From contig NW_006917091.1 of NCBI RefSeq assembly GCF_000516985.1, positions 2,105,770-2,169,769 of the forward strand: a stretch of DNA of 64,000 nt, given 5' to 3'. Made by a program: the position numbers and the translations under genes. Below the pieces are notes generated by a model that was not told where the DNA came from, made no database searches, and saw only the letters and a list, made by a program, of their open reading frames with translations. Source of the stretch: Pestalotiopsis fici W106-1. Taxonomy: Eukaryota > Ascomycota > Sordariomycetes > Amphisphaeriales > Sporocadaceae. Shown one piece after another: positions 31,155 to 44,071 of this stretch (positions are counted from its first letter, which is position 1; the number at the start of each line of letters is the position of its first letter).

Positions 31155-34100
31155 TTATATAATATTAGAAAATTCATTCAATATTAAATTAATATTCAAA
31201 CTCTCATTATTTATGCTTTGCAAACAGTAGACTGCCTCTTGGTGCCGAGCTTGAGCAATGGTTAACCTAGTCTTGTCCTTGAATGTTGAGCGGATGCTTT
31301 TATATATGCCAAGACTTGGGTATGCCACAATTCCCATGGCAGCTGTATAAATCAATTAGAATCATGTCGGGTCAAGAACGAGTGCAAGGCGGGGGGGAGC
31401 ATGTTGCACGTACCGGACGATGTCTTGAATGAAAAGCCCAGCAGACCCTTGCCTACGCCGGCAATGCCTCCTACGATGCCCTTTTCCTTGGCGCCCTTGT
31501 AGGGTTGGACTACCAGGTCGGCCAGACCCTCTCCCAGACCAAGAGTCAGATTCTTGCCAGACTTGGAGAAGCCAGATTTCCAGTCTTTCACAGTGCCATA
31601 GTCAGTCACGTCTTCACCATACAGCCTTGGCACGGCTCGCGATCCCTCGGCAAAGGCCACTGGCATGTCGATGAGAAATCCCTTGGCATAATGTTTGAAA
31701 AAGCCACCAACGCCAGAGGCAGATGCGAGAGCCATGGATGCAGCCACGTTTGGCTTGTTATTGCCATGGTGTTGGTCTCTCGCATGACGACTGTCCATCG
31801 GTGATGCTGCTTCGCCGGGAAAGTCGCCCGGGCCCCGCGCACTTGAATGGAGGGATCCCGCGTACTTGGGGTCAACAGTGCCCGAGCTGCTTTGTGCAGC
31901 GGGGGCTCGGATATGTGTGCTGCTTTTAACACGGCGGATCTGAGCAGGTTTTACGAATATGTCAGCCGTCGACTGAGCCATACCGGAGAACGTGGAGATG
32001 ACCGCAGATGTTGTTCCGGTTATGGGATCCCAACGCCGGTTCTCGATGACGAACCCCTTTGGCTCGTACCTGGTTGGGACGATCGGTCAGTTAGTGACGA
32101 TGGACGAGCCTGGGGGTGGGATATGCAGGGGAACGAACGGCTCCAATTTGTTACTATCCACCTTGAGGTGGTTGATGAGGATCTCAGCCGCCACTCCAGA
32201 TAGCTTGAGAGTCTTGCCCTTCCGTCGGTATTCCCACACGGCTGGGTGATCTTGCAGCAAGTCACAGGGCATGGCAGAGACTGGTAGGTTGGCGTAGAAA
32301 GACTTGACTGCAGTTCCAACGCCCTCTTCACTGCTCATGCTGGCCGATATGGACTGGGCAGCAGTCTGGACTTCGGGTTGCAAACAGGATCGAATGGCTT
32401 CTGCAAGGTTGGAACTGGTGAGTGCCGCATACGGTATTGGCTTTGGCCCAGCACCGGCGGCTTCTATCATCTCACCCCAGAACGGTTGGCTAGAAGGGCA
32501 AGAGTCAGTGACAGGCCATTGAAGCAATGTAAAAACAGAGGGTGGGGAGAAACAGAAGGAGGGAACAGAGGCCAGAGGAGGAGGAAAATCCTTACTCCCC
32601 AAAAAACGGCACCACCAGGGTAGGTCTGCCATAACGAAGACCACAAGCTGTAGTGCCAGCACCACCATGATGAACGACAGCCGAGACGTTCTGGAACAGC
32701 CATTCATGGGGACAGTCATCCAAGTACATGACCTGGTCGGTCGATTCGGATCCGCCGCCGAGCTTGCTCCAGCCCCTGGAAATGAGTGCTCGCACGCCTG
32801 CCGCGCCGACAGCTTCAAGGAGGAGCTGCGTCATCTCCTCGGGCTTGTCTATGACGATACTACCGAAGCCGATATAGATGGGCGGAGGTCCCTGGCGCAA
32901 GAAGTGATCCAGTTCACGGGGTGGGTTGTACCGAGGCGCATCTCGGAAGAAGAAGCCACATACGTCTGTTACCAGCAGTCAGTACGAGTTCTGAACCTGT
33001 GAAAAGAATTCCCAACCATCGTCATCATGGGACGGGGGAGGGGAAATAATCTCACCTATATGTGCAGGCCAATCCAATGGTTTGGGTATCAGCGAGGGCG
33101 ACCAACAATAGGTAAAAGGTATCTGCAATGTTTCTGCCAGGTTCGGCCCCTCGGTCATTGGAACTGGTTCCAGATCTCGGGCTTTTCTCCACTCGTTGAT
33201 GATATCGCCAAGTCTATATATATAGTATGGTTAGCACCACCACCACTCTCGCCCATGTGAACATGTATAAAGACGTTATACATACCCCTGCCAGGTCATC
33301 CACTCCACTACGGCAAAGGATACGTAATTCGCGGTGCCTTGGTCCTTGCTCGTCTTCTTCATATTGGCCAAGGGATGGGAAAACATTCTCGTGCTAGTCC
33401 ACGGCATGGTGAACATCAAGTGCAGGGGAATGCCGAGCGCTTGAGCGCAGTGGATGTGGGCAAAGCTCGGGGGGTTGGCAATAATGGCATTGGCCACGAA
33501 CGGGACGCCCGACTTGGGATCTGGCTCAATGCATGACCACCAACATCCGTCGAGCATCTCCGCCACCATGGCCCTTTTCTTCTGAATGTCACCCGCCCGA
33601 AGACTGCCCAAGCTCGGGATCAGACCCGGATTCTTGACCATGTACGCCATCAGCTCTGCTGGGTCCCCTCCAATGGGATAAAACTCGAGCCCGGAGTCGA
33701 TGACAAACTGCTCAAACGTGTTGTGGGTGGCTAGGCGTACGCGGTGCCCGTCCCTCTGGAGTTGGTTGCCCAGGGCAATAAAGGGTTGCACATCTCCGCG
33801 GCTGCCCACAACCTGTATCACGATGTTCAGACGTACTGTCGGGACAGATCGGCGGCCAGCCTCGTATTTCCAGCCCGGCCCATCATATTTGGGACAAGAG
33901 TCCTTAACCTGCTCTTCGCCGGGTCCTTTCCAGTCAGGGACAAATCTGGAGAGAGTTCTAAAGACTCTGGACTCTGGATCAACATCGACTCTTCCCGTGT
34001 CTGTTTGCCGGTTAACTCAAACATGCCCGGGAGCACGAACAGGAGGGGAAAAAACATGGAAACATGTAAATATGTATGTACCTGTCAAGTGGGCAGTTCC

Positions 34101-34202
34101 TGCCAGGAATTTCGTGTTGATGACCTCTTCATATGGCGGAGGAGCATCATCATAGATGGAGCCCGAATCGGAGGATGGCCCGGCCATGGAATCGTTGCCC
34201 AT
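31155..34202 (-). CDS. UDP-glucose:sterol glucosyltransferase-like protein (GT1/GT28 fold)
   Basis: Predicted exons on the minus strand: 34202-34082, 34000-33286, 33213-33056, 32965-32596, 32489-32106, 32069-31414, 31342-31155, giving 863 aa. The N-terminal PPPYEEV could be a PY motif. The N-terminal GT domain has [20 protein letters not shown], the C-terminal one [13 protein letters not shown] and, across a splice, PFFGDQPFWG, hallmarks of Atg26-type sterol glucosyltransferases. The enzyme should transfer glucose from UDP-glucose to sterol or a similar lipid; substrate is inferred. It lacks the PH/GRAM part of long Atg26. The 36-nt interval 32070-32105 must be an intron or else TGA 32087-32089 is read through. 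The last codons lie in the RIP-rich border. Confidence 0.85.
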
Positions 34203-35226
34203 TGATGTAGTGTGTTATTCACGGTAGTCTTGACTTGTGATGAATTTTGTCGTTTTCTACCTTGATAGCCACATGGGACGTTCAGAAATATGCTTACATG
34301 GACAAGGCACAATGGCAGAATGATGGAAAGGGTGTGGGAAAACATGCGCGTCTTTATCTTTGGCCAAGTCTCCCTGTTACAGCAAAGCCGATCCAATAAC
34401 ATGGCGTGCATACTGCGTATTCAGAAAAGCTCACCCGGCACAATGCCGAGATATTCTAGACATCATGCTACTACGACGAGTGGAAAGCTGCGCCCCCCTC
34501 CCCTGAGTCGATCGTCAAAGTTTGACCGACCACTCTCACTACCCGTGTGCAACTACTCGTGTGCGGCACCAAAGCATCCACCAGCGACATGTACAATATG
34601 GGCCATGTTTAACGGCGCTGCAATGGCTGCCACATGTAGCAGACCAACAGATGGGGACCAAGTTAGTGTGGACCACCAAACGCGAAGAATGCGAGAAATG
34701 CGAATTATCCGATATACCCGAAACACTCAATCACAGACCGGCCGCCAAGGGGCTGCTGGCCAGCGGCCACGCATCAAATTCAGTCTGGCCGATAGTACAG
34801 TATATTGACTAACACTACTAACTCTTGCGAAAGGAAAAGAAATGGTGGAAACAGTAGGCTGAGCCAGTGGATTCGTAAAATTCGGAACCACCCGAAATTC
34901 CCGAGCCATACATGAGCCATGTTCCATGCTCTACGTGTTGAGGAATAGGTCAAAATAGCTTTATGGGATATATTTGTCACTCCAATCTTTAGAAGTCTTC
35001 AGAGGTTCTCCCTTACTGCATGGAGACAATCTGAGTTGTGAGATAACCCAGCTCGGTCAGAACACAGACTGTGTTCTGTTGTCACCTGCTCGAATGAATA
35101 AGGGGAAAAGACCATCGCAATAGCTTCACTGCTAGCAAGAGTCCTCTCATTTCTCGTCCTCATCTTGCGCATAGGCACACTCCTCACTCCTCCATCTCCT
35201 ATAAACGGTAATTCGGTTCATCCAAG
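34203..35226. other. Divergent promoter region
   Basis: About 1 kb between the glucosyltransferase (leftward) and the peroxidase (rightward), so both promoters should lie here. No convincing gene; the open frames overlap one another on both strands. Confidence 0.5.
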
Positions 35227-36407
35227 ATGAGACTGCTCTCACATTTGACCACAATGACTTATGGGTCTTTGTCCTCTATCCTCGGCCAACCCGACATTTC
35301 TTGGCTGCCACCTGGACCAAATGATCGTGAGTGAGGCTCGGCGGTGTTTGCTCGATCTGGGTGTGAGCTGGTTGGTTGGTTAGATGGCTAATGAACGTGC
35401 CACAGTGCGAGGCCCTTGCCCGATGCTGAATACATTGGCAAATCACGGTTTTCTGCAGCACGATGGTACAAACATCACCTTGGACAACATGATCGCTGCT
35501 CTGTCCATGGCACTGAATTTCGATCCTAAGCTTTCAAGTCTGATGTTCGATCAGGCCATTGTCGCCAACCCCGACCCCAACGCCACATTCTTTACACTGT
35601 GAGAGGATCGTCTGTTTCGATCAGGACATCCAGCATTGGCCAACTGGGCGACTGACAGTATGCACCTCATAGGGACCAGTTGAACCGGCACAATATCCTG
35701 GAACACGATGCAAGTCTGAGGTAGATTCCTATATTCACACCTGTCTCAAGTTACGTGGGACAAGTGTCTTCATAGCATTTTGAGGTACTGTGGCTAACGA
35801 GTGCTCCGGGGGAGAGAGGAGAACAGCCGCTCGGACGCATACTTTGGCAATAATCACATCTTCAACCAGACCATCTTTGACAGCACCAAGGTGTACTGGA
35901 CGGCCGAGGTCCTGACGCCGCAAATGCTGGCAAACAGCAAGATCTTTCGCCAGATCCAATCCCGAGCCTTTAACCCGGACTACAGCTTTAGCCCAATGAA
36001 TGAGGAGTTTAGTCTAGGCGAAGTCGCTGCCCCGATTCTTGTTTTCGGCAACATGAGAACTGGAGAGGTCAACAGAAGCCTAGTCGAATACTTCTATGGT
36101 AAGTGCTCAACGATGAAACTACCCGCAAACCTATCCTCCTATCTTTTCTTCTCCCTCCCCTCCTCTCTCTCTCTCTCTCTCTCTCTTTATTCTCCCTCCT
36201 CCAACAGACCTCGATTGACAATCCCCGAAAGAGCGGGAAAGACTCCCTACCGCATTGGGATGGGTCAAGAACGCCGACGTCATCGGTTTGCCCAACGTGT
36301 TGGCCACCACGCAGCTCATTCGCAATGCTATGGATCTTCTCACCGGATTCAATGGCGCCGTAGAGCATCGAGATCTTCATGCTGGACCATTTGCTGGTCA
36401 GGACTGA
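35227..36407 (+). CDS. Heme-thiolate peroxidase (chloroperoxidase/peroxygenase family, Peroxidase_2)
   Basis: Exons 35227-35326, 35406-35598, 35673-35720, 35827-36098 and 36232-36407 give 262 aa with consistent phases. RGPCPMLNTLANHGFL holds the PCP cysteine that ligates heme iron. EHDASL, continued across a splice as SRSDAYFGNN, is the distal acid-base region. ERLPTALGW near the end is typical. The family oxidises or oxygenates organic substrates with peroxide; the true substrate cannot be read. ATG 35384 is rejected as start because it lies within the intron that joins the N-terminus to RGPCP. A signal peptide is not obvious in MRLLSHLTTMTYGSLSSILG. The last intron contains a CT run (36165-36186). 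Confidence 0.85.
36165..36186 (+). repeat. (CT)n microsatellite in a peroxidase intron
   Basis: An 11-unit CT run inside the pyrimidine-rich part of the last peroxidase intron. Confidence 0.9.
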
Positions 36408-36601
36408 TACGTATTCGTGATGAATTCATTGGGTTCCCCCCCCCCCCCCCCTATGTATGACTTTACCAGCTGGGCACTGTGAATTACAAAGAGTCTTGGT
36501 TGAGGCATGTCTAGTAGGAAAGTTGCTTCACATATTATCGTAGCGAGCCTATCTTTAAATCTATGAACCGCTGCCATTGTCGAATTATGACAGCCAGCAT
36601 G

Positions 36602-37877
36602 TTAAATGTCGGTATGGTTGATGATATATCTAACTCTGGCTTCCAGCCACGCCGTATTGCCCCAGAACCCCCAGCTGGCCTGAAATCGTAACCAGTCGAC
36701 AAGGGCTACTTCCCAATGCTTGACGAACAAATCCCAAGGGTAGTCTCTACCGCTGACGGCCTTGAGAGCCTGTAGGTAGTATGAAAGTAGTCGTGACTCC
36801 CCCGGCTGCATCTCCAGCTCCTGGCCTTCCAGCTGTTCATCATCGGCGTCGTGACCTCCGACAAGCATGGACAGGGGCACCGAGCACGTAAACAGCTTTG
36901 CCAGATCGCAGACACCAAGGCCGAAGCCGACATACTGAAAGTCAACGAACGCGACGCTGCGGCCGTCGGCAGAAGCAAACATGTTTTCCGACTTGACGTC
37001 GCCGTGGATCAGGGTCTCGTACTCGAACGCTGGGCCTGGGTTGGACGAGTTCATGGTTGGTGCCAAGTACGTAGCCACACGTTCAGCCAGCGATGGGCCG
37101 CCCCCGGACGAAGGCGAGCACAGTACAGCAGACCATTCAGAGTCGTCATCGCGTGCCAGGGCTTCATATTCTCTGCGCCGTGTCGCAAGATAGGTATAGC
37201 CGCCGTTTAGCCAAACCCCCTTGACGTCAAACTGCGCCCGCTCTTCTGGTGAAGAGCTGGCCCTGCCAATGTTGGAGACACTGCGCCTCTGCTGCTTTGC
37301 GGCTTCCTCGAGAGGAGGTTGGAGGGCGTGATTCCTTTGACGAATCTGGACGGCCGTGTTCCAAGAATACCCGTGAAAGCCGGCCAGCCAGTCGAGTGCG
37401 GCAAAGACCTGCTCCGAGTTGAGATGGCCGCGCTTCTCAAGGGCCACTGGAAAGGCAGTGAGTGGCTTGATGGCGGGAGTCGACGACGACGACTTGAGAT
37501 CCTTCAACACAATTGCTGTGGTCTGGCCGTCATTGATGCTGGCGATACACTCTGCCACGGCCACGGATTCGGGCAGCAAAGGTGCCAGATGCGTATAAAA
37601 GTACTGCTCTACCTGGTAGGACAGCACCTTGCGAATGTGTCCCTCATCGGTGATGTCGGCCGAGGTTGGAGGGGAGATATACTTTAGGATCAACGACGTG
37701 CTCTTCTCTCCTGTTCCTGCTCCTCGTCGGCCTGGTGCGGCTTGGACGGCGCAGATGTGGCCATAGCCCGCCCAGAGAGATTGGATCGTTCTGCAAGAGA
37801 TGAGCTCAAGGTCTCTTTGAGCAAGCAGCGACGAGGCAATGTCAGCAACGGATACGGCGGCGGGAGACATGCTATTG

Positions 37878-37914
<37 letters not shown>

Positions 37915-38131
37915 CATGGCCAAGGTCTTGATTCTGTTTCTGATCCTGGCCTTGATCGTCTTGGGCGGCAGCGGCAGCAGTGGGGTTGTTAGTAGCAATA
38001 GTGGGCGCTGAGTCGGGCCCCGGGGTGCTGAAAAAGCCAGCGGAGTCGCCGAGGATGGCGCGCAGCCAGAGCAAGAGGAATGACAAAATCGCGGCGACGA
38101 GGAGATGAGTCTGAACAGAGCTGCGCACCAT
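36602..38131 (-). CDS. CHK/APH-type kinase-like protein, membrane-anchored (509 aa)
   Basis: A single open frame from ATG 38131. An N-terminal hydrophobic segment (about residues 10-27, LLVAAILSFLLLWLRAIL) suggests a membrane anchor. A serine run near residues 75-87 comes from a CTG/AGC repeat. The catalytic part has LIHGDVKSENMF (Brenner-type HGDxxxxN) at about residue 372 and VAFVDFQYVGFG (metal-binding D) at about 392, followed by DLAKLF, as in the choline/ecdysteroid/aminoglycoside kinase fold. It probably phosphorylates a small hydroxylated molecule; the substrate is unknown. The gene is tail-to-tail with the peroxidase (195 bp apart). Confidence 0.75.
37876..37912 (+). repeat. (CTG)n trinucleotide repeat in coding sequence
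   Basis: Twelve or so CTG units on the plus strand encode the serine run of the kinase-like protein. Length is likely to vary between strains. Confidence 0.9.
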
Positions 38132-38610
38132 CTTTTATCTCCTTCCTTCTTCCAACTCACACCAAGAAGGTCAGTTCTTCATCGTCCCTAGGCTGTCTCT
38201 CACAGCTAAATGGGTACGTACGTCTCTGATTGCGGAGAGTTTCCATGTACTTTCGATTGCCCCGAGGCAACCTAGAAGAGTTGGACCAAGAAGCCATGAC
38301 TCTGCCCCACTATATTCAACGACTAATAAACCAACCAAGCTGGGTTATACATGACTACTACGATATATTGTAAAAAGCGGAATCAACTACATACTTGGTA
38401 CCCAGATTTCTTCCCTCTTTCTTTTCAAGGTTTCATTCTACTACTAATTCGCATATTATATATATATAAGTACTCTATTTACTTCTACTTGTGTCTAATC
38501 TTGGCAGTATATATTAGGTATACATATTCTGGGAGAATTTGTGTCCTGTTACGCAGGCTGTGGCACACTTCGCGATGAGAGCTGTGCTTTCTAACCTCTT
38601 GTTGCTCGTT
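38132..38610. other. Intergenic region
   Basis: Promoter of the kinase-like gene and 3' region of the transporter. AT-rich stretch at 38450-38525. No gene seen. Confidence 0.5.
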
Positions 38611-40573
38611 CTACAGACCGAGTTTGGACCGGCTGCGAATGCGTTCACCAAAGACGAAAAACATGACGGGAATAGGCACAAGCCCCAACGCAATAAAGGC
38701 CAGTAGGCTGTTTCCCCATCCGAGCCCCATAGCGTTGTACATCTGTAACCCGCCTAGAGGCAGCAGAGCTCCTAGCAACGAGCGCATCACTGTCAAGGCT
38801 GCAGTGACCGACGCGGCCTGTCTCGGGTATGCGTCCAAAAGGTAATTTTGCACCGGCATCTAGGAACAAGGTCATCATGCGTCAGTCGACTAGTCTGCCC
38901 GATTGTCTACTCTGCCCGTGTCTGCCTTGTTGCTGGGATATGGGAGGTGCTGCTCTGACTTACCATGATGCCCATTAGACCAGCAGAAAAGACCACCACT
39001 CCGAGCATGGGGACAATCCAGTGAACTCCCTTCTCTGTCGTCCAGCCGTATATGAAGAGCCCTACCGGTAATGCGAGGCCGCTCGGGATGGTGAGGACCG
39101 GCGCCAGCCGATACTCTGGCTTGTGAACAATTCCCGCCGCATTGTTCCGCTTTACCATTGCATCCGTGAGCGGGCCAAAGCCCACGACGCCAAACATCAT
39201 GCCGAGTCCTGCGGGGAGAAATGCCAAACCACTGGTGCCTTCGTCGAACCCATATCTCTCTGGGTACACGAATGAAAAGGTCGTGAACAGCAAATAGAGG
39301 ATTCCGTACGCGACGGCGACATATAACGAGTTGAGAGTCACGATTGGCACAAGCAACAAGAGCTTGACTGGGCGTATAATCGCCATTTTGATTTGGTCAC
39401 TGGCCGAGGCCCGGCCCGGCGATACACCACCTGACTCGCCATTATCCAGCTGTTTGCGAAGCTGGCGCGCTTTTCTCTTGAGCAGAATAGGAGGAAATGT
39501 CTCGTCGAGGAAAGAGTAGGATATAGGAACGAAGATGCCCGACTGTTGACGTGTGGTCAGTTTCCGTGTCGCGGAGAGTTATGGGGACCAGAGAGAAGCG
39601 GCTGCTGTCTCGTCATAATCATTAGCCTACCAGGATAAGAAGAAGCCAATATACCCATCGCCATCCAGCGGCTCGTATGAGATAACCCCCAGCAACTGGG
39701 CCAATACACTAGAATGTCAAAAGGTCAGCCATTTTTATTTTTTTTAAATCTCCACTGGTACCTGGGTCTAGCAGCAGGCTACCTTTCCTCGTAGCTATCG
39801 TACAGTGAAGTTGACAAGGCGAAACAAAAAGACGAGGCTGTTGTGGATCAGGAAATCTGCTTACGGGACCCAGCAGAGGACCCATGGCCCACGCCGACAA
39901 GGCTCTGCCGCGCATTTCGACAGGCATCATGTCTGCAATGCTTCCGCTTCCTATTGTAAGGGGGACCGAGCCGGCTAGGCCCATCAAAAAACGAAATGCT
40001 AGCAGCATGCCCAGGCCGTTGCTGAGCGCGACCCCCATGGTGAAGATGGCAAAGAGTACGTTGCCGGCCACGTATAGCAGCCGTCGACCATAGATCTCAC
40101 TCAAGGGTGCGGCAAGAAGTGGACCAAATGCAAAGCCAAGGACATATATGGACAGGAGGAATGTTGCCGTGATGCTCGATGTACTGCGGAACTCGACCAT
40201 GATACTTGGGATACCTGGCGCAAACATGGAGGATCCAAGGGGACTGCCATTTTGTCAGCTCCACGGATATTTATAACAAAGGAAGACTGAAAAAATACGT
40301 GACAAGAGTCAGGATCGACAAGATTGATATGTTTGTCCACTTCTTCCTATCTGGCCAGTTCATGGGATTTTGGGGGTCGTCAGGACCATCCCAGCCGACA
40401 ACGAGAGGTCCAGAATCGCTGCGAGGCTCCTCTTTTGTCATGGCGGCCTCGACATCGGCTTCGTTGCCTTGTCCGGAAGTCAAGTCACCCTCTTGAATTC
40501 CTGAACCCATCGTCGTCGTCTTCTCGGGCGAATCTACAGTGGTTCCAAAAACCTGGTCAGCGACCTTGGCCAT
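38611..40573 (-). CDS. MFS transporter, DHA1 drug:H+ antiporter type
   Basis: Exons 40573-40299, 40243-39865, 39708-39631, 39542-38964 and 38859-38611 give 519 aa, all phases consistent. A hydrophilic N-terminus ends in [11 protein letters not shown], the typical entry of fungal DHA1 transporters. [13 protein letters not shown] is the loop 2-3 motif A region and [15 protein letters not shown] lies in the next helices. A second half with hydrophobic helices follows, as in 12-helix carriers. The plasma membrane is the expected site and export of a toxic or secondary compound the expected role; the substrate is unknown. It lies among peroxidase, kinase-like and glucosyltransferase genes. Confidence 0.88.
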
Positions 40574-42654
40574 TCTGGCCTACCGTTGGTGTCAAACTCA
40601 ACCTTGTGAAGTCTTGGTTGTGAAGGTGCCGCGTACAAAAGACGAGAAAGCCCGGAAATATGGATGATGTCAAGGAATGATGATGGTCATTTGAGCCCGC
40701 TGAAATAGAGAGAGATAGAGACACCACAGTAGAACAGAGATTATTGAATGAGGGAAGGCCGAGAGGATAGAAAAGGAAAAAATAACAAGCGAACACGAAC
40801 TCGAGAGCGCCATGTTTTTTCCCTTATATTTGCGGTGGAAAGCACCGAAGAGCTTGCAATGAAATGTGCACGAGTGAGTGGTCATTAATTTACGGGGGTA
40901 GCTCTCAATGCAGTCATCACGTACTATGTATCTTGGATTATACATGTGGTTCGGGTCACAGCCAATTCCGTGTTTGCACTTATGTAAGTTGCATACACAG
41001 CTGACATTTGTCCAGGACCCATTGGGCAACAGAGATGGGGAATTTATGCAACGCGCCTTTGCGGCGTATTTGTGCAGCCCGGGGAGTCATATGAACTGAA
41101 CCAGTGGCTTGTAATCTTCCGTGATCCGAGACGCCACGTCCAGGGCGCTTTACCCATATAGGCGTATCATGTACTACTAGGACTATTGACCTGATTGACA
41201 TTGATGAAACTCGTTGCCCGAGCTGTCCTCATGTTATTATTTGGCTTCCAAGACACATTCAAGCTTTAGTGAGAGCATATAGGCTTGATGATGGAAAAGT
41301 TTGTCCGGTCGACTCGCGAGAAGGAAAGGGAAACTGCAATTTGGCCATGTTCACATGGGACAGTGGTCAGCTGGTTGGTCTGGCTGTTCCGAGGAGTGCA
41401 TGGATAAGAGATTGAGGCCCGAGAGTTAATTGTATTACATATTGGAGATGGAGAAAATGAAATAAATAAAGAATAAAAAGGCCCAAACCAGTCTTGGAGT
41501 AGCCTAGCCACCAAGGCACCCAGGGAGCCGCCGAGTTTGTAATCCAGCTATGCTACACACACAATACACAGGTATGCATATCTCGTCTGTTCATTTGGTG
41601 TATCAAAAATCTGGGGGATAGTGTTTCTCGTTGCCATCGCTTTAGCGGCCGGTTATTGTGTGAAAACACACTTACAGAGTACATGTATCGGCAGTGTCCT
41701 GAATATAATATCCGCAATTGGGCGACAGCCATACATAATACGCACACCAAGACAAATTGAAATGTACCGTGACTACGTAGGCTTCCATTATGAACCAGCG
41801 CATTTCCTAATAGCTTCACAAGGTACCACTTTTCGCTCCCCCAGTGAACAAGTACAAAATACGGAGCATATACTAGGTATTATGTAGTGGTAATATCATG
41901 TTTCTCCACCTGGAATGTTGAACAAGCATAATGACCACATAACACCCACTTTATCTCTCCGGCGAGGAGAAAAGAGAGAGCAAGGAAAGAAGAAGGTAAA
42001 TATATACTTAATTTATTGCCATGTAAGAAGAGATTACGTGCTTGACCATGGGAAAATTATACTTGAAAGCCGCCCTTGATATACAGACCTGCTTATTCTC
42101 TCCCACTTTGATTGTGCCTTTTACATCTTGTATCTATCTTCATGTTCTTATTAACTACCTAGGTACCAAAGCTACAGGCAACAATCCTGCCGCCGCCCGC
42201 TTGGTTCGAGATCAAACCACATCAGCAGTGACGGTGCTCCATTCCCTCCGGTGCTCCCCCCTCCCCGCAATGAACCCCGCCCTGAACCCCAACCTACACG
42301 CACCTAACCTAGGTAGAGTATACATAACGCAAATCCCATAATCATGTGCGGAGAGATTGATTGAAGTCAGAGGGAAAGTCACTTTGGACGCCCCTCATCA
42401 TGAAACGGGTCGACCCCCATTGCTCATTACTAGGTACTTGCATGATTGCTCGTTGCAAAGTGGAGTAGCAGTCCAGAGAGAGGCCATGAAAGAATAGTCC
42501 AAGAACCCAAAGAAACCCAGATAATTGTGCTTGCAAACTCATCTTCTCTGCCAATTCCTCACACTGCACCTTTATACATATCGACGGCGGATATCATCAT
42601 AATATCCTATCAAGGAGCGAGCAAGTCACTGAGACTCTGGTACCCGATTCCATC
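40574..42654. other. Divergent intergenic region, 2.1 kb
   Basis: Lies between the transporter (leftward) and the esterase (rightward). Overlapping short frames on both strands have no recognisable domain. TACCTAGGTA-type words occur at about 42158-42168. A longer-than-usual promoter region; a non-coding RNA is possible but not supported. Confidence 0.45.
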
Positions 42655-44071
42655 ATGGCGAAATCACCAGCCTTGATCGCTATTTACGTCGCTCTCCTGG
42701 CCGTACCGTTGGGGTACCTCTACAATACCTACTACCCAGTGGTGCAGCGGACCATCACCGTCTTTGGCATCTACAGATCACCGAGCGCCGTCAGCGTGGC
42801 CAGCGCCGAGGACCTGGTGTTGATTGACGGGACCATTCACTGCGAGGATATTCACTACTATGCCCCATCCCACGAGCTGTACATGGCCTGCGAAGACTCG
42901 CCCGTCACGAGATTCTCGTGGTTTCCACCGCTGGCCGAGTTCAATGCCTCTGTCCTGTCGCAATCGCAAGGAACCTTGGTTGTTATCGACCCGGATGTGA
43001 GTTTGACCAGTTACTTACCCCCCTCCCTACACACGTGTGTACTCAAAAGTGGGACTGACTGACTGACTGACACAATATATGACAAAATAGACCAAGAAGG
43101 CTAGAAAGTTGAAGCTGGACAATTTCTACGGACCGTTCGTCACTCACGGAATTGATGTTATAGCTGACCCCAAAGCTGGGGCCAAAAAGGCCGTCTACAT
43201 ATTTGCCGTCAATCATCTTCCCAACCCCGACTTCTGGGATGAGTCGTTCGTGCCGAGGACGACGACAACTGCCAGCAGCAGCAGCCAGCCAGCCAAGACG
43301 CGCTCACAAATTGAGATTTTCCGCCATGAGATCGGGTCGGCAACGGCCCGCCACATTCGCTCGGTGCGAGATCCGCTCATTAGAACCCCCAACGACATCC
43401 TTGCTCTTAGCCCGCAGAGATTCCTGGTCACCAATGATCATCACTATCGGGAGGGCTTCATGCGAGAGGTTGAGGATATCAACCCCTTTGCCGCATGGAC
43501 CGAAACCGTTCAAGTTGACCTGTCGGATCTCCTCGCAGCCTCGGCAGACCAAGGCATCAAGACGTCCGTGGTAGTCGAGGGTATACACAACAATAACGGT
43601 CTCGGTCGTGGCCGTACCGACACGGAGTTGTTGATAGCGAGTGCAGCAGGCGGATCGCTTCACTTTGTCGAGCCATCTCCTGCCCAGGCCGACCACAGCT
43701 TTCAGATCGTCGACAAGCTCCTCCTTGATTCCACCATCGACAACCCAAGCTACTTCAAGGATCCCTACGCCAGCGCCACCTTTGACGGCAGTGGATACGT
43801 CCTGGCTGGACTCAGCCGCGCCATTGATCTTGCCAAGACCCATGCCGACCCGCAAGCAAAGGAGCCTGTCATTGTCTGGTACGTCAAGAAGGTGGATGAT
43901 GCTTGGGAGAAGCGCATCATCTTTGAAGACGACGGATCTACGCTTCGAAGCGCAAGTGCAGCCGTCCTCATCGCCATAGATCCGGCCAAGGAAGGCGGTA
44001 AGCGGCGAGCGTGGTTATACGTGACGGGATTCATCTCGTCAAACGTCGTTGCCGTCAAGATCGACTTGTAA
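42655..44071 (+). CDS. Paraoxonase/arylesterase-like six-bladed propeller protein
   Basis: Exons 42655-42996 and 43091-44071 (440 aa). Residues 5-25 form a hydrophobic anchor or uncleaved signal (LIAIYVALLAVPLGYLY), as in serum paraoxonases. EDLVLIDGTIHCEDIHYYAP, GPFVTHGIDVI, then IRTPNDILALSPQRFLVTND and HHYREG match the calcium-site Asn/Asp pattern of the PON family. It probably hydrolyses lactones or aryl esters in the secretory pathway; the natural substrate is not predictable. GT-AG intron of 94 nt. Confidence 0.85.

Noticed and set aside
35384..35405. ATG 35384 as start of the peroxidase
   Set aside because: It falls in the first intron; joining 35326 to 35406 gives the usual N-terminus before RGPCP.
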